From contig NZ_FMYL01000003.1 in NCBI RefSeq assembly GCF_900096955.1, positions 186,001-250,000 on the forward strand: a DNA stretch of 64,000 bases. The letters are read 5' to 3'. Made by a program: the position numbers and the translations under genes. Shown one piece after another: positions 38,109 to 48,385 of this stretch. The stretch is from Acinetobacter boissieri (lineage in GTDB: Bacteria > Pseudomonadota > Gammaproteobacteria > Pseudomonadales > Moraxellaceae). The number at the start of each line of letters is the position of its first letter. The stretch's first letter is position 1. The notes under the pieces were generated by a model. The model was not told the origin of the DNA and ran no database searches. It worked only from the letters and a program-made list of their open reading frames with translations.

Positions 38109-39266
38109 GTGTTTATTCAAGTAGTCAAAAAACAATTAGATAGCAGTACCTTATGTCCTCTATGCCAAGCTGCAATGTACTGGGTCGATGCAGAGCAACT
38201 TGAGCATGACTTTAATTTTCACGAGTGTAGCCACTGCCAACACCGTGTATTTCAAAGTGAGCATTTTACTTGTCACTGCGAACGATGCACAAAACAGCGT
38301 AAAAACCTTTTAAAAGAGACACGTATTCAAGAGTACAAAAAAAAGAAAGTTAAAGACCGACCTACACCTCGTCTAGATAAAATATCTTTTTTACATAAAC
38401 TTTTTTTATTGGCTGTACTCGATGACAATATACGAGAAGACTCTGAACATAAAGAGTATATCGATTGGAATAGGTTAAAATATGCCCCTATTTCACCCAA
38501 TATATCATTCCAAAATGCTTTAATTAAACAACTTGAAAAAGAAGATATTATTTGTCTAACTGAACAACAAGATGACTGTGCTACATATTATATTAATGTA
38601 CGATTAGATGGCTACACAGAGCCTAGCTTATTTAGTATTACACATCAGCTAAGAGCATGGTTCTATGAAAATTTAAGCCAAGGTGTACCTTTTGAAGATA
38701 GCAATGAAGTCAAAGATGTGCTTTATTTAATGCTCTACCAAGAGGTGATACAATTTTGTATGTTCACCTGTAAACCATGGAATATTCAAATTGCTGGTCA
38801 TGCCTCATTTAGACAGTTATGTTATCAACTATTAGATCAACTGGCTGTTGAACAAATATTTCATTTAGTCTATACGGCGTTATCTTATTTACATGAAAAG
38901 AATGCACTAGAAACACGAAATGATGGCTTTATTAATACACATAGACTCAAAAAAACCATTATACAATATCGTGAAAGAGCCATATCACAGCGCTGGGAAA
39001 CACCCAATTTTCCTCGTCCAGAGCAACTGCCTTTTCACAAAATGGGAGAAATTCTTTACTTCAAATTTTTAAATCATGACCAAAAAATTTTAAGCCAACC
39101 CGTATGGCATTTATGGCAAAAAATATCACCACGCTTAGGCTTTTACTCAGACAAACGCTGTATGCATTGCGGTTCAAATGAGTTAGATATTGAATATGAT
39201 GCTCAAAGTTATGTCTCTATGATTTGTCGTAAGTGCAAGCATAGAGACCACTATTTTACCCAGTAA
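38109..39266 (+). CDS. Unrecognised protein with zinc-ribbon ends
   Basis: 385 residues that I cannot assign. The N terminus has Cys pairs in zinc-ribbon spacing (CPLC, CSHC, then CHCERC to about residue 62), and the C terminus has a second set (CMHCG, CRKCKH). The middle, about residues 90-340, is alpha-helical and rich in aromatic residues with no catalytic signature. It starts at GTG with only a weak ribosome site, so the exact start is uncertain. It ends 22 bases before thiM and may be co-transcribed. Confidence 0.7.
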   Translation: MFIQVVKKQLDSSTLCPLCQAAMYWVDAEQLEHDFNFHECSHCQHRVFQSEHFTCHCERCTKQRKNLLKETRIQEYKKKKVKDRPTPRLDKISFLHKLFLLAVLDDNIREDSEHKEYIDWNRLKYAPISPNISFQNALIKQLEKEDIICLTEQQDDCATYYINVRLDGYTEPSLFSITHQLRAWFYENLSQGVPFEDSNEVKDVLYLMLYQEVIQFCMFTCKPWNIQIAGHASFRQLCYQLLDQLAVEQIFHLVYTALSYLHEKNALETRNDGFINTHRLKKTIIQYRERAISQRWETPNFPRPEQLPFHKMGEILYFKFLNHDQKILSQPVWHLWQKISPRLGFYSDKRCMHCGSNELDIEYDAQSYVSMICRKCKHRDHYFTQ

Positions 39267-39288
39267 ATGATTTAAGGTACGTACTCCC

Positions 39289-40104
39289 ATGACAGCAATT
39301 AATGATTTAAAAACACAAATCATCCAAGCTTGGATTGAGTTACAACAACAAACGCCTTTAGTACAATGTATTACCAATACTGTAGCGGCAAACTATGCTG
39401 CAAATGTACTGCTTGCTTGTGGAGCATCTCCTGCCATGGTAGATAATCCTTATGAGGCTGAAAGCTTTACTCGAGTGAGTAATGCGCTCAGCATTAATAT
39501 TGGTACACCTACATCTGAGCAAATGCAAGCCATTAGAATTTCAGCAGCCACGGCACATCAGCAAAGTATTCCTTGGGTATTAGACCCTGTAGGTTACAGT
39601 AGCATACTCAAATGGCGCAGTGAAATGACACAATCGCTCCTTAATTTTGTACCATCAGTCATTCGTGGTAATGCTTCTGAAATTGCTTGCCTTGCAGGAG
39701 ATGAAACCAAAGCAAAAGGTGTAGATAGCACGCAAAGTAGTGCAGATACTTATCATACTGCAACCGCTTTACTCAAATTCACATCATGTGTGGCAATTTC
39801 TGGTGAGTCAGATTTTATTATTTCGAATGATTTACCACATATTGTAAAAGTCAGTGGTGGTAGCGCCCTACAGCCCAAAGTGACTGCAACAGGTTGTGCT
39901 CTCGGTGCACTCATTGCAGCCTATTGCGCTGTTGCACCCACCGCAATTGCAACAATCGCTGCGCATGTACACTTTGCGATTGCGGGTCAATTGGCTGCAC
40001 AGAAATCACAAAGTATAGGTATTTTTAATGTGGCTTTTTTAGATGAGCTGCATTGTCTAAGTACAACTAAACTTGAACAATATATGCAAATTGATTTTGT
40101 GTAA
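39289..40104 (+). CDS. thiM: Hydroxyethylthiazole kinase ThiM
   Basis: Salvages 4-methyl-5-hydroxyethylthiazole for thiamine synthesis by phosphorylation. It has 271 residues of the ribokinase-like ThiM family, with CITNTVAANYAANVLLACGASPAM near the N terminus, the IRGNASEI segment and the C-terminal anion-hole motif ATGCALGAL. thiD and thiE are not next to it and I see no TPP riboswitch before it. Confidence 0.94.
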   Translation: MTAINDLKTQIIQAWIELQQQTPLVQCITNTVAANYAANVLLACGASPAMVDNPYEAESFTRVSNALSINIGTPTSEQMQAIRISAATAHQQSIPWVLDPVGYSSILKWRSEMTQSLLNFVPSVIRGNASEIACLAGDETKAKGVDSTQSSADTYHTATALLKFTSCVAISGESDFIISNDLPHIVKVSGGSALQPKVTATGCALGALIAAYCAVAPTAIATIAAHVHFAIAGQLAAQKSQSIGIFNVAFLDELHCLSTTKLEQYMQIDFV

Positions 40105-40107
40105 AAA

Positions 40108-40141
40108 AACACCCCATTTGCGACGCACGCAAATGGGGTTA
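40108..40141. terminator. Terminator between thiM and the TonB receptor gene
   Basis: ACCCCATTTGC / GCAAATGGGGT, 11-base perfect arms with a 7-base loop. A seven-base T-run follows on the minus strand; a weaker one on the plus strand. It serves the receptor gene mainly and probably thiM too. Confidence 0.85.
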
Positions 40142-40159
40142 TTTACAGCAAGAAAATAA

Positions 40160-42295
40160 TTAAAAGTGTAACGTAACAGATAACTGAGTTGTTCGTGGAT
40201 TACCTAAGAACATATAATCATCGCCCATAAATCCACCGACATCTCGCCAATATTGCTTATTAAATACATTATTTACATTTAAGCGAATATCTGTATCGTA
40301 TCCAAACGGTTTAGCAGTGTATGCGGCACCTACATTAAATACGCTATACCCTGCAACTTTCACTGTACCTGCTCTATTGGCATATTTAGTAGCGCTATTT
40401 TGCATTCCTGCAAGCATACGCAAACGATCATCGAACACAGGCAAAGTGTAAGAAAGATAAGTTGCAAAACGCCATGTCGGTACATTTTGTATTTGATGGT
40501 TCTGATAACTTACATCACTCACATTCTGCAAACGTGCTTTGGTATAACTCATACTCGTGCTTAGATCTAAACGCTCAAAGAGTTGACCGCTCACAGATAC
40601 TTCCACACCACGATTATGTTGCTTGCCTTCTTGCACAAAATCGAGCGAACCATCTGTATTGGCTTTGCTGTATTGATTATCTTGCTTTAAATCAAAAATA
40701 GATAAGCTAAATAAAGCCTGATTCAATTGTTGTTTGAGACCTAACTCATACTGTGTCGCGTGACGAGGGGCTAAAGTCACGCCATCATTATTGGTATACC
40801 ACGGCGCAGTACCACCATCAGATAAGCCTTTCGCATAGCTTGCATATAGTGTCGTCGTACTTGACGGTTTATAAATGATCGCGCCCTGTGGTAAAAATTG
40901 ATCCAATTTTGTTGAGCGTACTAAACCTTTTGCTTTGTAAGCTTGCTCATCTAAGTGAATCCAACGGCCACTCAATAACACTGACCACTGGCTATTTAAG
41001 TCAATTAAATCTGAAGCCAACAGGCTAAGCTGTTTACTGTCTAGAGATTTGTAACGTGCACCTAAATTGGTTTTTGCTGAAGGTTCAAAATCTGTATTAT
41101 TTTGATAAATATTGGCTGTACCCACATACTCATTAATTCCTTTATAGCGAGTACGTGATTTTCCTAAATCAGACACTGCAAAAACAGTGTGGTGATTTAT
41201 GACACCTGTAGTAAATTCCCCCTCAAGCTGTGCTTTCACTTGATTCGTCACATACGTATCTTTAGGGCTACGGTAGTCATATACATCATAGTCACCATTG
41301 GCATAAAAGCCATATGGAAAAGCTGAATAATCATCCATGACCACTTTACTGCGTGAAGCAGTTAAACTGCTTTTCCAGTGTTCAGACCATTGATAATAAT
41401 AAGTTAAGTCTGTATTTAAACTTTTATTAGTGACAGGCTTACTCCAACTTTGGTAGCCCAATAATTTAGACCAATCTATATTCTGTGGAACTATCTGACC
41501 ATCTAATAATTGATAACCTGGTACAGAACGCTGTTGTTGACGTTGTGACTCAATATTAAAAGCCAGACTAGATTGATCATTTATTTTCCAATCTAAAGCC
41601 AAGCTACCAAAGTAACGCTCACCTTTACTCTGTTCTACATAAGGGTGCAGGCGTTCTTGCGCCAAATTTAGACGATAACCAAGCTGATCTACCGAGCCAA
41701 AAAAACCACCTAAGTCTGTAGAGACTGTACGATCGCCATATTGGTCTAGATCTAAAGTTATGGTTTTAATATCTTTAGGGCGTTTAGTCACATAGTTCAC
41801 CACACCTGCAGGTGTAGACATACCACTTTGTATTGCAGAAATACCTTTAAGTATTTCAACTCGTTCTTTATTTTCTAAAGCGATATTTTGCTCACCACGT
41901 ACCACATTATTATTAATTAAATAGCTTGATGCCGTGTCTAAAGAAAACCCTCTAACCATAAAGTTTGGGTAATACCCTATAGCTGCATAACCATCTCCAA
42001 CAGAAGCATCATTTTTAACCACATCAGTTAAAATTTTTGCATGCTGATCTGCAATAATCCCTGCAGTAATACTCGACAATGATGCAGGTGTTTGTTGTAA
42101 TTGAAGCCCACTAAAACCTGTTAACTCAGTACTGTTTGTTGCATATTTTGTGGTATTAGCAGTATCACTATTCACAACAATAGGTTGCAATTGTTGTACA
42201 TCTTGTGCCGCATGGGCATAAAGCGTTGGGCATAAAACAAGTACTGATGAATATCCCCACATTTTCCAATGCATAGATTGAATTAAACTTTTCAT
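40160..42295 (-). CDS. TonB-dependent siderophore receptor
   Basis: 711 residues: signal peptide ending at HAHA, a possible TonB box near QPIVVNSD, plug domain (about 50-170, with RGF and EVLKG/ERVEILKG elements) and a 22-strand barrel ending in the aromatic signal VTLHF. Such receptors import ferric siderophores across the outer membrane. It resembles ferrichrome/hydroxamate-type receptors of the FhuE/FpvA class, but the ligand is not readable. There is no Fur box that I can see; a 7-3-7 palindrome lies 83 bases upstream. Confidence 0.9.
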   Translation of the reverse strand: MKSLIQSMHWKMWGYSSVLVLCPTLYAHAAQDVQQLQPIVVNSDTANTTKYATNSTELTGFSGLQLQQTPASLSSITAGIIADQHAKILTDVVKNDASVGDGYAAIGYYPNFMVRGFSLDTASSYLINNNVVRGEQNIALENKERVEILKGISAIQSGMSTPAGVVNYVTKRPKDIKTITLDLDQYGDRTVSTDLGGFFGSVDQLGYRLNLAQERLHPYVEQSKGERYFGSLALDWKINDQSSLAFNIESQRQQQRSVPGYQLLDGQIVPQNIDWSKLLGYQSWSKPVTNKSLNTDLTYYYQWSEHWKSSLTASRSKVVMDDYSAFPYGFYANGDYDVYDYRSPKDTYVTNQVKAQLEGEFTTGVINHHTVFAVSDLGKSRTRYKGINEYVGTANIYQNNTDFEPSAKTNLGARYKSLDSKQLSLLASDLIDLNSQWSVLLSGRWIHLDEQAYKAKGLVRSTKLDQFLPQGAIIYKPSSTTTLYASYAKGLSDGGTAPWYTNNDGVTLAPRHATQYELGLKQQLNQALFSLSIFDLKQDNQYSKANTDGSLDFVQEGKQHNRGVEVSVSGQLFERLDLSTSMSYTKARLQNVSDVSYQNHQIQNVPTWRFATYLSYTLPVFDDRLRMLAGMQNSATKYANRAGTVKVAGYSVFNVGAAYTAKPFGYDTDIRLNVNNVFNKQYWRDVGGFMGDDYMFLGNPRTTQLSVTLHF

Positions 42296-42731
42296 TGTTA
42301 TGGCCTAAATTCAGCTAAAGTGAGATGCGCCTATTTTTGTACTCAAAAACATACATAAGACACGACGCTAAAGAATCTTACTTACAATAAGTAAACATAC
42401 ATGAAGTTTAGTGAACTATTTTTTATTATCTATGACTTTTTTCATCAAAAACAAATAAGATTAAAATAATCTGTACTATAATTTTAAATCATCGTGGTTT
42501 ATGTAAGACAAGAAGTCGTAAAATAAGATAGATAAATGAGAACACTGCAAAGAATCGAACAGTATTAAAGTAACTCGAATAAAAACAGATACTTTTTATA
42601 AAAATTTAATTACAATGTATGTGATTTAATATACAAAAATGCCAACTTTAGAGAAACCAAAGCATTTTTGATCGTAAAATCATCAACTTTCTATTTTTAA
42701 AATCTTCATTTTTTAACACCTCGGGGAAATT
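42296..42731. other. Divergent intergenic region TonB receptor-lipocalin-like gene
   Basis: A 436-base A+T-rich spacer. It holds a TTACTTA-CAA-TAAGTAA palindrome (42378-42394) and a TATAAT at 42477-42482. No gene is visible. Confidence 0.5.
42378..42394. promoter_or_regulatory. Candidate operator TTACTTA-N3-TAAGTAA
   Basis: Perfect 7-base arms with a 3-base centre, about 83 bases before the TonB receptor start, at a typical repressor or activator position. Regulator unknown. Confidence 0.4.
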
Positions 42732-43235
42732 ATGTTTTCATTCAATAAAATTCTATCTTCCACACTAATGTCTTTAACCTGTTTGAGTACACATGTATTT
42801 GCAGCAGAAACAACGACTCCCGCATCAATTGAAGGATCTTGGGTGCTACAAAGCTATAAAGTAGAAGACCAAGCCACGCATAAATTTATCCCTGCTATGG
42901 GGGAGCATCCTACAGGACGCGTGATTTTTACCGCAGATCATCGAATTAACTTTGTGCTTACAGGCGATAATCGAAATACCAATGCCAAAACAGATGCAGA
43001 AAAAGCAGCGCTGCTTGACTCAGTGATTGCATATACAGGGAAATGGTCAATTAAAGGGAACCAATGGTGTACTGATGTTGAAGCAGCTTGGAACCCTAAA
43101 TGGGTGGGTACTCAACAGTGCCGAGAATTTCAGTTGAACGCTGATGATACGCTGAATGTGCTGACGCCGTGGCGTCAAATGCCAAACTGGCCAGGCACTA
43201 CACGTTCAATTATTACCTTTAAAAAAGACAAATAA
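42732..43235 (+). CDS. Secreted lipocalin-like protein
   Basis: 167 residues. A signal peptide with likely cleavage after VFA (about residue 24) is followed by a lipocalin-like domain of the PF13924 type: EGSWVLQSYKVED, GRVIFTADHRINFVLTGD, and a C-terminal STRSIITFKK strand. Two Cys residues (WCTDV and QQCRE) may form a periplasmic disulfide. GGGGAAATT just before ATG is a good ribosome site. The ligand is unknown. It is divergent from the TonB receptor. Confidence 0.78.
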   Translation: MFSFNKILSSTLMSLTCLSTHVFAAETTTPASIEGSWVLQSYKVEDQATHKFIPAMGEHPTGRVIFTADHRINFVLTGDNRNTNAKTDAEKAALLDSVIAYTGKWSIKGNQWCTDVEAAWNPKWVGTQQCREFQLNADDTLNVLTPWRQMPNWPGTTRSIITFKKDK

Positions 43236-43272
43236 TTATTTACTTCACATCAAAATAGCCAAGATATGAATT

Positions 43273-43302
43273 AAAAAACTGCCCGAAAATGGGCAGTTTT
43301 TT
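43273..43302. terminator. Bidirectional terminator between the lipocalin-like gene and cysS
   Basis: AAAAAACTGCCC / GGGCAGTTTTTT, 12-base perfect arms, 6-base loop, T-run on both strands. Confidence 0.92.
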
Positions 43303-43320
43303 AATATCTAAAGCGAATGA

Positions 43321-44745
43321 TTAATCCGCACGTCGCCATGTTGTACCCTGTCGCGTATCTTCAAGCACAATACCTTGAGCGAGTAAATCTGCTCGAATAG
43401 CATCAGACAGTGCAAAGTCCTTGGCTGTTTTTGCATCAACACGTGCTTGTATTTTGTCTTCAATCTCTGCATCAGACAAGCCATTGGCTTCTTGACCAAT
43501 GGTCGATTGTAAAAACTCATCAATCGGGTGTTGAACTAAACACAATACATTTGCAAGATGTCTCAGCGTTGCACAATAACGGTGAGCATCTGCCTCGATT
43601 TGTTCTTTGAGTGCACGGTTCAGCTCACGAGAGACTTCAAACAAAATCGCAAACGCTTCAGGCGTATTAAAGTCATCATTCATCGCCGCATTAAAACGAG
43701 TCACATAGTCTGCATCTGCCTGATGCGTTGGTGCTAATGCACCATAGACCTGTTCATAGCCTTTAAATGCATGATAAAAACGGCTGAGTGCAGTTTTTGA
43801 CTCTTTCAGTGCTGTATCAGAAAAGTTAATTGGGCTACGGTAATGCGAAGCAGTAATAAAGTAACGCACCACTTCTGGGTGAAATTTTTCTAGCACTTCT
43901 CGAATAGTAAAAAAGTTATCTAATGACTTAGACATTTTCTCACCATTAATATTTACAAAACCAACATGCATCCAGTAATTGACATATTGCTCACCTGTTG
44001 AAGCTTCACTTTGTGCAATTTCATTTTCATGGTGTGGAAAAGGTAAATCACCACCACCACCATGAATGTCAAAGTGATTGCCTAGGCAGCATGTAGACAT
44101 GGCAGAACATTCGATATGCCACCCCGGCCGACCATTCCCCCACGGCGATGGCCAAAAGGGCTCATTCGGTTTTGCACGTTTCCACAATACAAAATCAAAT
44201 GGATGTTTCTTTTCTACTTCTACATCAACACGCTCACTTGCACCCGCTTGCATGTCTTCTAGCTTTCGCCCAGATAAACGACCATATTTTTTAAATTGAT
44301 CGACTTCAAAATATACATCGCCATTATTGGCAGCATACGCCGTACCATTATTGACCAGTGTACCAATCATATTTTGCATTTTATCAATATAATCTGTTGC
44401 ACGTGGTGACACATCAGGCGCAACACAACCTAAAGCTGTAAAATCTTCATTCATTGCATCAATAAAACGATCTGTGAGTACCTGAATGCTTTCATTTCGC
44501 TCATTGGCACGTTTAATAATTTTGTCGTCAATATCTGTAATATTACGCACATATTTCACAGACCAACCTTGACTGCGCAAGAAACGGACAATGTAGTCAA
44601 ATGCAACCACTGTGCGAGCATGACCAATATGACAGTAGTCATATACCGTCATACCACAGACATAAATATCGATATGCCCTGATTGACGTGGTACAAATTC
44701 AACTTTTTTTCGCTGCTCGGAGTTATATAAAACAAATGGTTGCAT
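43321..44745 (-). CDS. cysS: Cysteinyl-tRNA synthetase
   Basis: Class I aminoacyl-tRNA synthetase. The HIGH motif is in [10 protein letters not shown] and KMSKS is in [10 protein letters not shown]. The zinc ligands Cys (VCGMT), Cys/His (HIECSAMS) and the following His pair are visible. At 474 residues it has about the usual length. It is divergent from kdsD. Confidence 0.97.
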   Translation of the reverse strand: MQPFVLYNSEQRKKVEFVPRQSGHIDIYVCGMTVYDYCHIGHARTVVAFDYIVRFLRSQGWSVKYVRNITDIDDKIIKRANERNESIQVLTDRFIDAMNEDFTALGCVAPDVSPRATDYIDKMQNMIGTLVNNGTAYAANNGDVYFEVDQFKKYGRLSGRKLEDMQAGASERVDVEVEKKHPFDFVLWKRAKPNEPFWPSPWGNGRPGWHIECSAMSTCCLGNHFDIHGGGGDLPFPHHENEIAQSEASTGEQYVNYWMHVGFVNINGEKMSKSLDNFFTIREVLEKFHPEVVRYFITASHYRSPINFSDTALKESKTALSRFYHAFKGYEQVYGALAPTHQADADYVTRFNAAMNDDFNTPEAFAILFEVSRELNRALKEQIEADAHRYCATLRHLANVLCLVQHPIDEFLQSTIGQEANGLSDAEIEDKIQARVDAKTAKDFALSDAIRADLLAQGIVLEDTRQGTTWRRAD

Positions 44746-44948
44746 AAAATCTTAAATTTCTTCAAAACAAAGATACTTCATCATAACTGATACATAATTT
44801 TTCACAAACAGTTATGCACAAAAAAAGCAAAGTTCATTCAACTGGGTACATTTTCAAACATTGCTTAGACAGTTTTATGCTAATATGCAAAACGTTTTTG
44901 TTGCATATTCTGCATAGCAATTTAGATGATGACCAAAGGTAATATGTT

Positions 44949-45941
44949 TTGAAGGCTTCCCTTATACCCCATACCATCGACTTTAAAAAGGTCGCGCTAG
45001 AAACCTTGCATATCGAACAGCAGGCATTGGCAATTTTAGCCACTCAAATCGATGTACGATTTGTACAGGCTTGCGAAATTATTTTACAGTGCAAAGGCCG
45101 ACTGGTTGTGACAGGTATGGGTAAATCTGGTCATATTGGCCGTAAAATGGCTGCCACTTTTGCCTCTACAGGCACACCCTCATTTTTTATGCACCCTGGT
45201 GAAGCCAGTCATGGTGATTTAGGGATGTTAGTTAAAGGTGATGTCGTCATTGCCATCTCTAACTCAGGCAAAAGCGATGAGATCATGATGCTTATGCCGC
45301 TCATTAAACACTTCAACATTCCTTTAATTACCATCAGCGCCACAGACCAAGGGCCTATGCCACAAAATGCAGATGTTGCGTTGACTCTGGGCGAACTGCA
45401 AGAAGCCTGCCCGCTTGGTCTAGCACCAACATCTAGCACCACAGCCACACTTGCTTTAGGCGATGCACTTGCGGTGGCTTTACTTGATGCACGTGGTTTT
45501 ACCTCAGATGACTTTGCACGCTCACACCCTGCAGGCGCGCTTGGTAAACGTTTATTGCTATATGTTAAACATCTAATGCACACCCAACATGAACTCCCTA
45601 AAGTACGACCTGATACTCCAATGGGACAAGTTTTATTTGAAATTACAGACAAACGCCTAGGCTTGACCGCAATCGTTGATGAACAAGATACTTTACTTGG
45701 CGTATTTACTGACGGCGATTTAAGACGTTTAATTGACAAAGAACAAGGTTTTGATGTTAACCGACCTGTGAGTGAAGTCATGATTAAAAATCCGAGTACG
45801 ATTAGCCAAGAATTGCGCGCTGTAGATGCATTAGAACAACTTAAAGAGAAAAAAATTAATCAATTTATTGTGGTTAATACACATAACCAAGTAATTGGTG
45901 TACTCAGTATGCATGACCTTATTCAAGCAGGAGTTGCTTAA
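44949..45941 (+). CDS. kdsD: D-arabinose 5-phosphate isomerase KdsD
   Basis: Makes arabinose 5-phosphate from ribulose 5-phosphate, the first step to KDO for LPS. It has a SIS domain (about residues 45-180, GMGKSGHIGRK, SNSGKSDE), the SHPAGALGKRLL segment, then two CBS domains (about 210-330). The likely start is TTG 44949; an ATG at 44944 is out of frame and stops after two codons. It heads an operon with kdsC, which follows after 1 base. Confidence 0.95.
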   Translation: MKASLIPHTIDFKKVALETLHIEQQALAILATQIDVRFVQACEIILQCKGRLVVTGMGKSGHIGRKMAATFASTGTPSFFMHPGEASHGDLGMLVKGDVVIAISNSGKSDEIMMLMPLIKHFNIPLITISATDQGPMPQNADVALTLGELQEACPLGLAPTSSTTATLALGDALAVALLDARGFTSDDFARSHPAGALGKRLLLYVKHLMHTQHELPKVRPDTPMGQVLFEITDKRLGLTAIVDEQDTLLGVFTDGDLRRLIDKEQGFDVNRPVSEVMIKNPSTISQELRAVDALEQLKEKKINQFIVVNTHNQVIGVLSMHDLIQAGVA

Positions 45942-45942
45942 C

Positions 45943-46482
45943 ATGGCCTCTTATATTTTACTTGAAAAAGCACGAGACCTTCAGGCCCTTGTTCTCGATG
46001 TAGACGGTATACTGAGTGATGGTTTTGTTACTCTCACTAATTCAGGTGATGAACTTAAATCATTTGATATTCGCGATGGTTTAGGCATGAAACTGGCACA
46101 ACAAGCGGGTCTTAAAGTAATTATTATTACAGGTAGACAAAGTAATATTGTCAACCAACGTATGTCTAGTTTAGGGGTAGATTTAGTCTATCAAGGCCGT
46201 GAAGACAAAGGCACAGCACTACTAGAAGCCTGTAAAACACTCAATATTTCACCACAAGAATGCTTATATATGGGTGATGATTGGCCAGATCTATCTGCAT
46301 TTGCAATTGCAGGCATGAAAGTGACTGTACCGAATGGACACACCGAAGTACGTAAACGTGCAGATTTAGTCACGCAAGCCATGGGCGGTCGCGGTGCAGT
46401 ACGTGAAGTCTGTGATATGCTATTACATGCAAAAGGTGTTTACCAAGAGCTACTTGAAAAATATCTAAATCAAGCCCATTAA
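45943..46482 (+). CDS. kdsC: KDO 8-phosphate phosphatase KdsC
   Basis: HAD-superfamily phosphatase that releases KDO from KDO 8-phosphate. The nucleophile motif LDVDGILSDG (Asp18-Asp20 region) and the second motif ITGRQS are present. The third and fourth motifs are KGTALL and MGDDWPDLSAF. The ATG at 45943 with GGAG upstream gives 179 residues; the longer in-frame start lies within kdsD. Confidence 0.95.
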   Translation: MASYILLEKARDLQALVLDVDGILSDGFVTLTNSGDELKSFDIRDGLGMKLAQQAGLKVIIITGRQSNIVNQRMSSLGVDLVYQGREDKGTALLEACKTLNISPQECLYMGDDWPDLSAFAIAGMKVTVPNGHTEVRKRADLVTQAMGGRGAVREVCDMLLHAKGVYQELLEKYLNQAH

Positions 46483-46509
46483 TACAATAACTTGCTTAAA
46501 ACAGAGCTT

Positions 46510-47052
46510 ATGGAAACCAGAAACATATATATGATTGCTTTAATCATTGCTACGTTCAGCAGTGGCTACTACTATTTTAGTGGTAAAGGCAAGAAACTCG
46601 ACAGCGATAGCTCATCACAAATGAGTTTTTCTGCTAACGATGTGAAACTCACTCAAAGCGATACCGAAGGTATGGTTTCTGTACGCGCGTCTGTTGAACA
46701 AGCCCAACAAAACCAACAAACGGCCATGACCGAACTGCATACATTAAAAGCCACGACATATATTGCAGGTAAAGAAGACACCATTTACACGGCACCCAAA
46801 GCAATAGCTTACAACAACAATGAAAAAGTTGTTTTACAAGACCAAGTTGTTGCTCAAAAAGCAACCCCTCAGGGTGATATGATTTTCCACACGACCGAAC
46901 TGACTGGATACCCAGACAAGAAAACTATACAGACAGATCGAACCATTCAAGTTGACTCGCCACAGGGCCATTTTACAAGCCAAGGCTTAAAAGCAGATCT
47001 AAATTCGGGTCAATATGAATTTTTTAATATTCGAGGCAAATATGCACCTTAA
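46510..47052 (+). CDS. lptC: LPS export system protein LptC
   Basis: Bitopic inner-membrane protein that passes LPS from LptBFG to LptA. One N-terminal helix (residues about 5-25, IALIIATFSSGYYYF) precedes the periplasmic beta-jellyroll. ATG 46510 gives 180 residues; an upstream TTG at 46492 adds six. Its 3' end overlaps lptA by 11 bases, as expected in this operon. Confidence 0.9.
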   Translation: METRNIYMIALIIATFSSGYYYFSGKGKKLDSDSSSQMSFSANDVKLTQSDTEGMVSVRASVEQAQQNQQTAMTELHTLKATTYIAGKEDTIYTAPKAIAYNNNEKVVLQDQVVAQKATPQGDMIFHTTELTGYPDKKTIQTDRTIQVDSPQGHFTSQGLKADLNSGQYEFFNIRGKYAP

Positions 47053-47629
47053 TACACCGTTATTTCAGCGTAAAATAGGATTAAAAATCGCTTTACTTAG
47101 TGCATTATTGGTGCAGCCACTCACCGCTTTTGCACTCCCAAGTGACCGTAGCCAACCCATTTCATTGGTTGCAGATAAAGCAACATATAATGAAAAAACA
47201 GGGCTTACAACCTATACAGGCAATGTTGTAATTGAACAAGGCACAATGAAGCTACAAGCAACAGCGGTCACTGCTCAGCTGAATAAAGCACGCCAAATCA
47301 GCACAGTCTCTGCCACAGGTTCACCTGCACGTTTTCAACAGCAAACCGATGCAAATAAAACAGCAAAAGGTCAAGCACAGAAAATTGTATATAGTGCAGA
47401 TACAGGAATTATTACCCTCACAGGCAATGCAACAGTTGACCAAAACGGTGCCAGTATTCGTGGCGCAACGTTACGCTATAGCATGAACAGAGGTGATATT
47501 GAAGCAGTTGGTGATCGCATAGGTGGTACGACAGCCACGTCAACCAGTGCGTCTCAAAACCAAGGTCGTGTGCAAATTACCATCCCTGCTAACAGCTCTC
47601 AAGTTGCACCAGGAGCCGTAAATCGATGA
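47042..47629 (+). CDS. lptA: LPS transport periplasmic protein LptA
   Basis: Forms the periplasmic bridge for LPS between LptC and LptD. A signal peptide ends at AFA (about residue 28), then the OstA-type jellyroll ([29 protein letters not shown]) follows, with 195 residues from ATG 47042. An earlier in-frame start inside lptC is rejected because it would place nine extra residues before the signal peptide. It overlaps lptB by 4 bases (ATGA). Confidence 0.94.
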   Translation: MHLNTPLFQRKIGLKIALLSALLVQPLTAFALPSDRSQPISLVADKATYNEKTGLTTYTGNVVIEQGTMKLQATAVTAQLNKARQISTVSATGSPARFQQQTDANKTAKGQAQKIVYSADTGIITLTGNATVDQNGASIRGATLRYSMNRGDIEAVGDRIGGTTATSTSASQNQGRVQITIPANSSQVAPGAVNR

Positions 47630-48363
47630 ACCAACATGTGCAAACACTAAAGATTAAACACCTTGCCAAAAACTATAGCAAACGCTGGGTGGTCAAAGAT
47701 GTGTCTTTTGAAATGCAAAGTGGACAAATTGTGGGCCTACTTGGGCCCAATGGTGCAGGTAAAACCACCAGCTTTTATATGGTGGTTGGCCTTGTTCGCA
47801 TGGATAAAGGTGAAATTTATTTAGATGACCAAGACCTCTCCCACTTTGCGATGCATGAACGTGCTCGTAAAGGCTTAGGCTATTTACCACAAGAGGCCTC
47901 CATTTTTCGCAAACTCACCATTGGCGAAAATATTATGGCCATCTTAGAAACTAAGAAAGAGTTAAATAAAGCCCAACGTGAGCAACGCCTTAAAACGCTC
48001 CTTGAAGACTTTAAAATTACACATATTAAAGATTCGTTAGGTATGAGTGTGTCTGGGGGGGAGCGCAGACGTGCAGAAATCGCACGCGCTTTAGCAGCAG
48101 ATCCTAAATTTATGTTACTTGATGAACCATTTGCTGGGGTCGACCCAATTTCAGTCGGTGACATTAAAGATATTATTCAAAATTTAAAAGATCGTGGTAT
48201 TGGCGTTTTAATTACTGACCATAATGTACGTGAAACACTGGCAATTTGTGAAAAAGCGTATATTGTCAGTGAAGGCGCTGTGATTGCGGAAGGAACAGCT
48301 GAGGAAGTACTTGCCAATACTACAGTACGTGAGGTGTATTTAGGCGATGACTTTACTGTTTAA
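47626..48363 (+). CDS. lptB: LPS export ABC ATPase LptB
   Basis: Cytoplasmic ATPase that drives LPS extraction with LptFG. Walker [11 protein letters not shown], signature VSGGERRR, Walker [13 protein letters not shown] and the H-loop DHNVRET are all visible. Length 245 is normal. The signature is encoded over a G7 run (48055-48061). In many relatives rpoN follows, but here the operon ends. Confidence 0.96.
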   Translation: MNQHVQTLKIKHLAKNYSKRWVVKDVSFEMQSGQIVGLLGPNGAGKTTSFYMVVGLVRMDKGEIYLDDQDLSHFAMHERARKGLGYLPQEASIFRKLTIGENIMAILETKKELNKAQREQRLKTLLEDFKITHIKDSLGMSVSGGERRRAEIARALAADPKFMLLDEPFAGVDPISVGDIKDIIQNLKDRGIGVLITDHNVRETLAICEKAYIVSEGAVIAEGTAEEVLANTTVREVYLGDDFTV

Positions 48364-48385
48364 GACTATTTAAGTAGACCAACTC

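Noticed and set aside
42296..42731. Fur box for the TonB receptor
   Set aside because: Only single TTATC-like fragments occur; no 6-1-6 palindrome as seen at 15978.
45209..45781. 190-codon minus-strand frame inside kdsD
   Set aside because: It is antisense to conserved kdsD codons; Ser/Pro/Arg-rich composition shows it is a shadow of that gene.
48055..48061. Seven-G run in lptB as a phase-variable tract
   Set aside because: The gene is essential in most LPS producers and the tract is short; it simply encodes Gly-Gly of the ABC signature.
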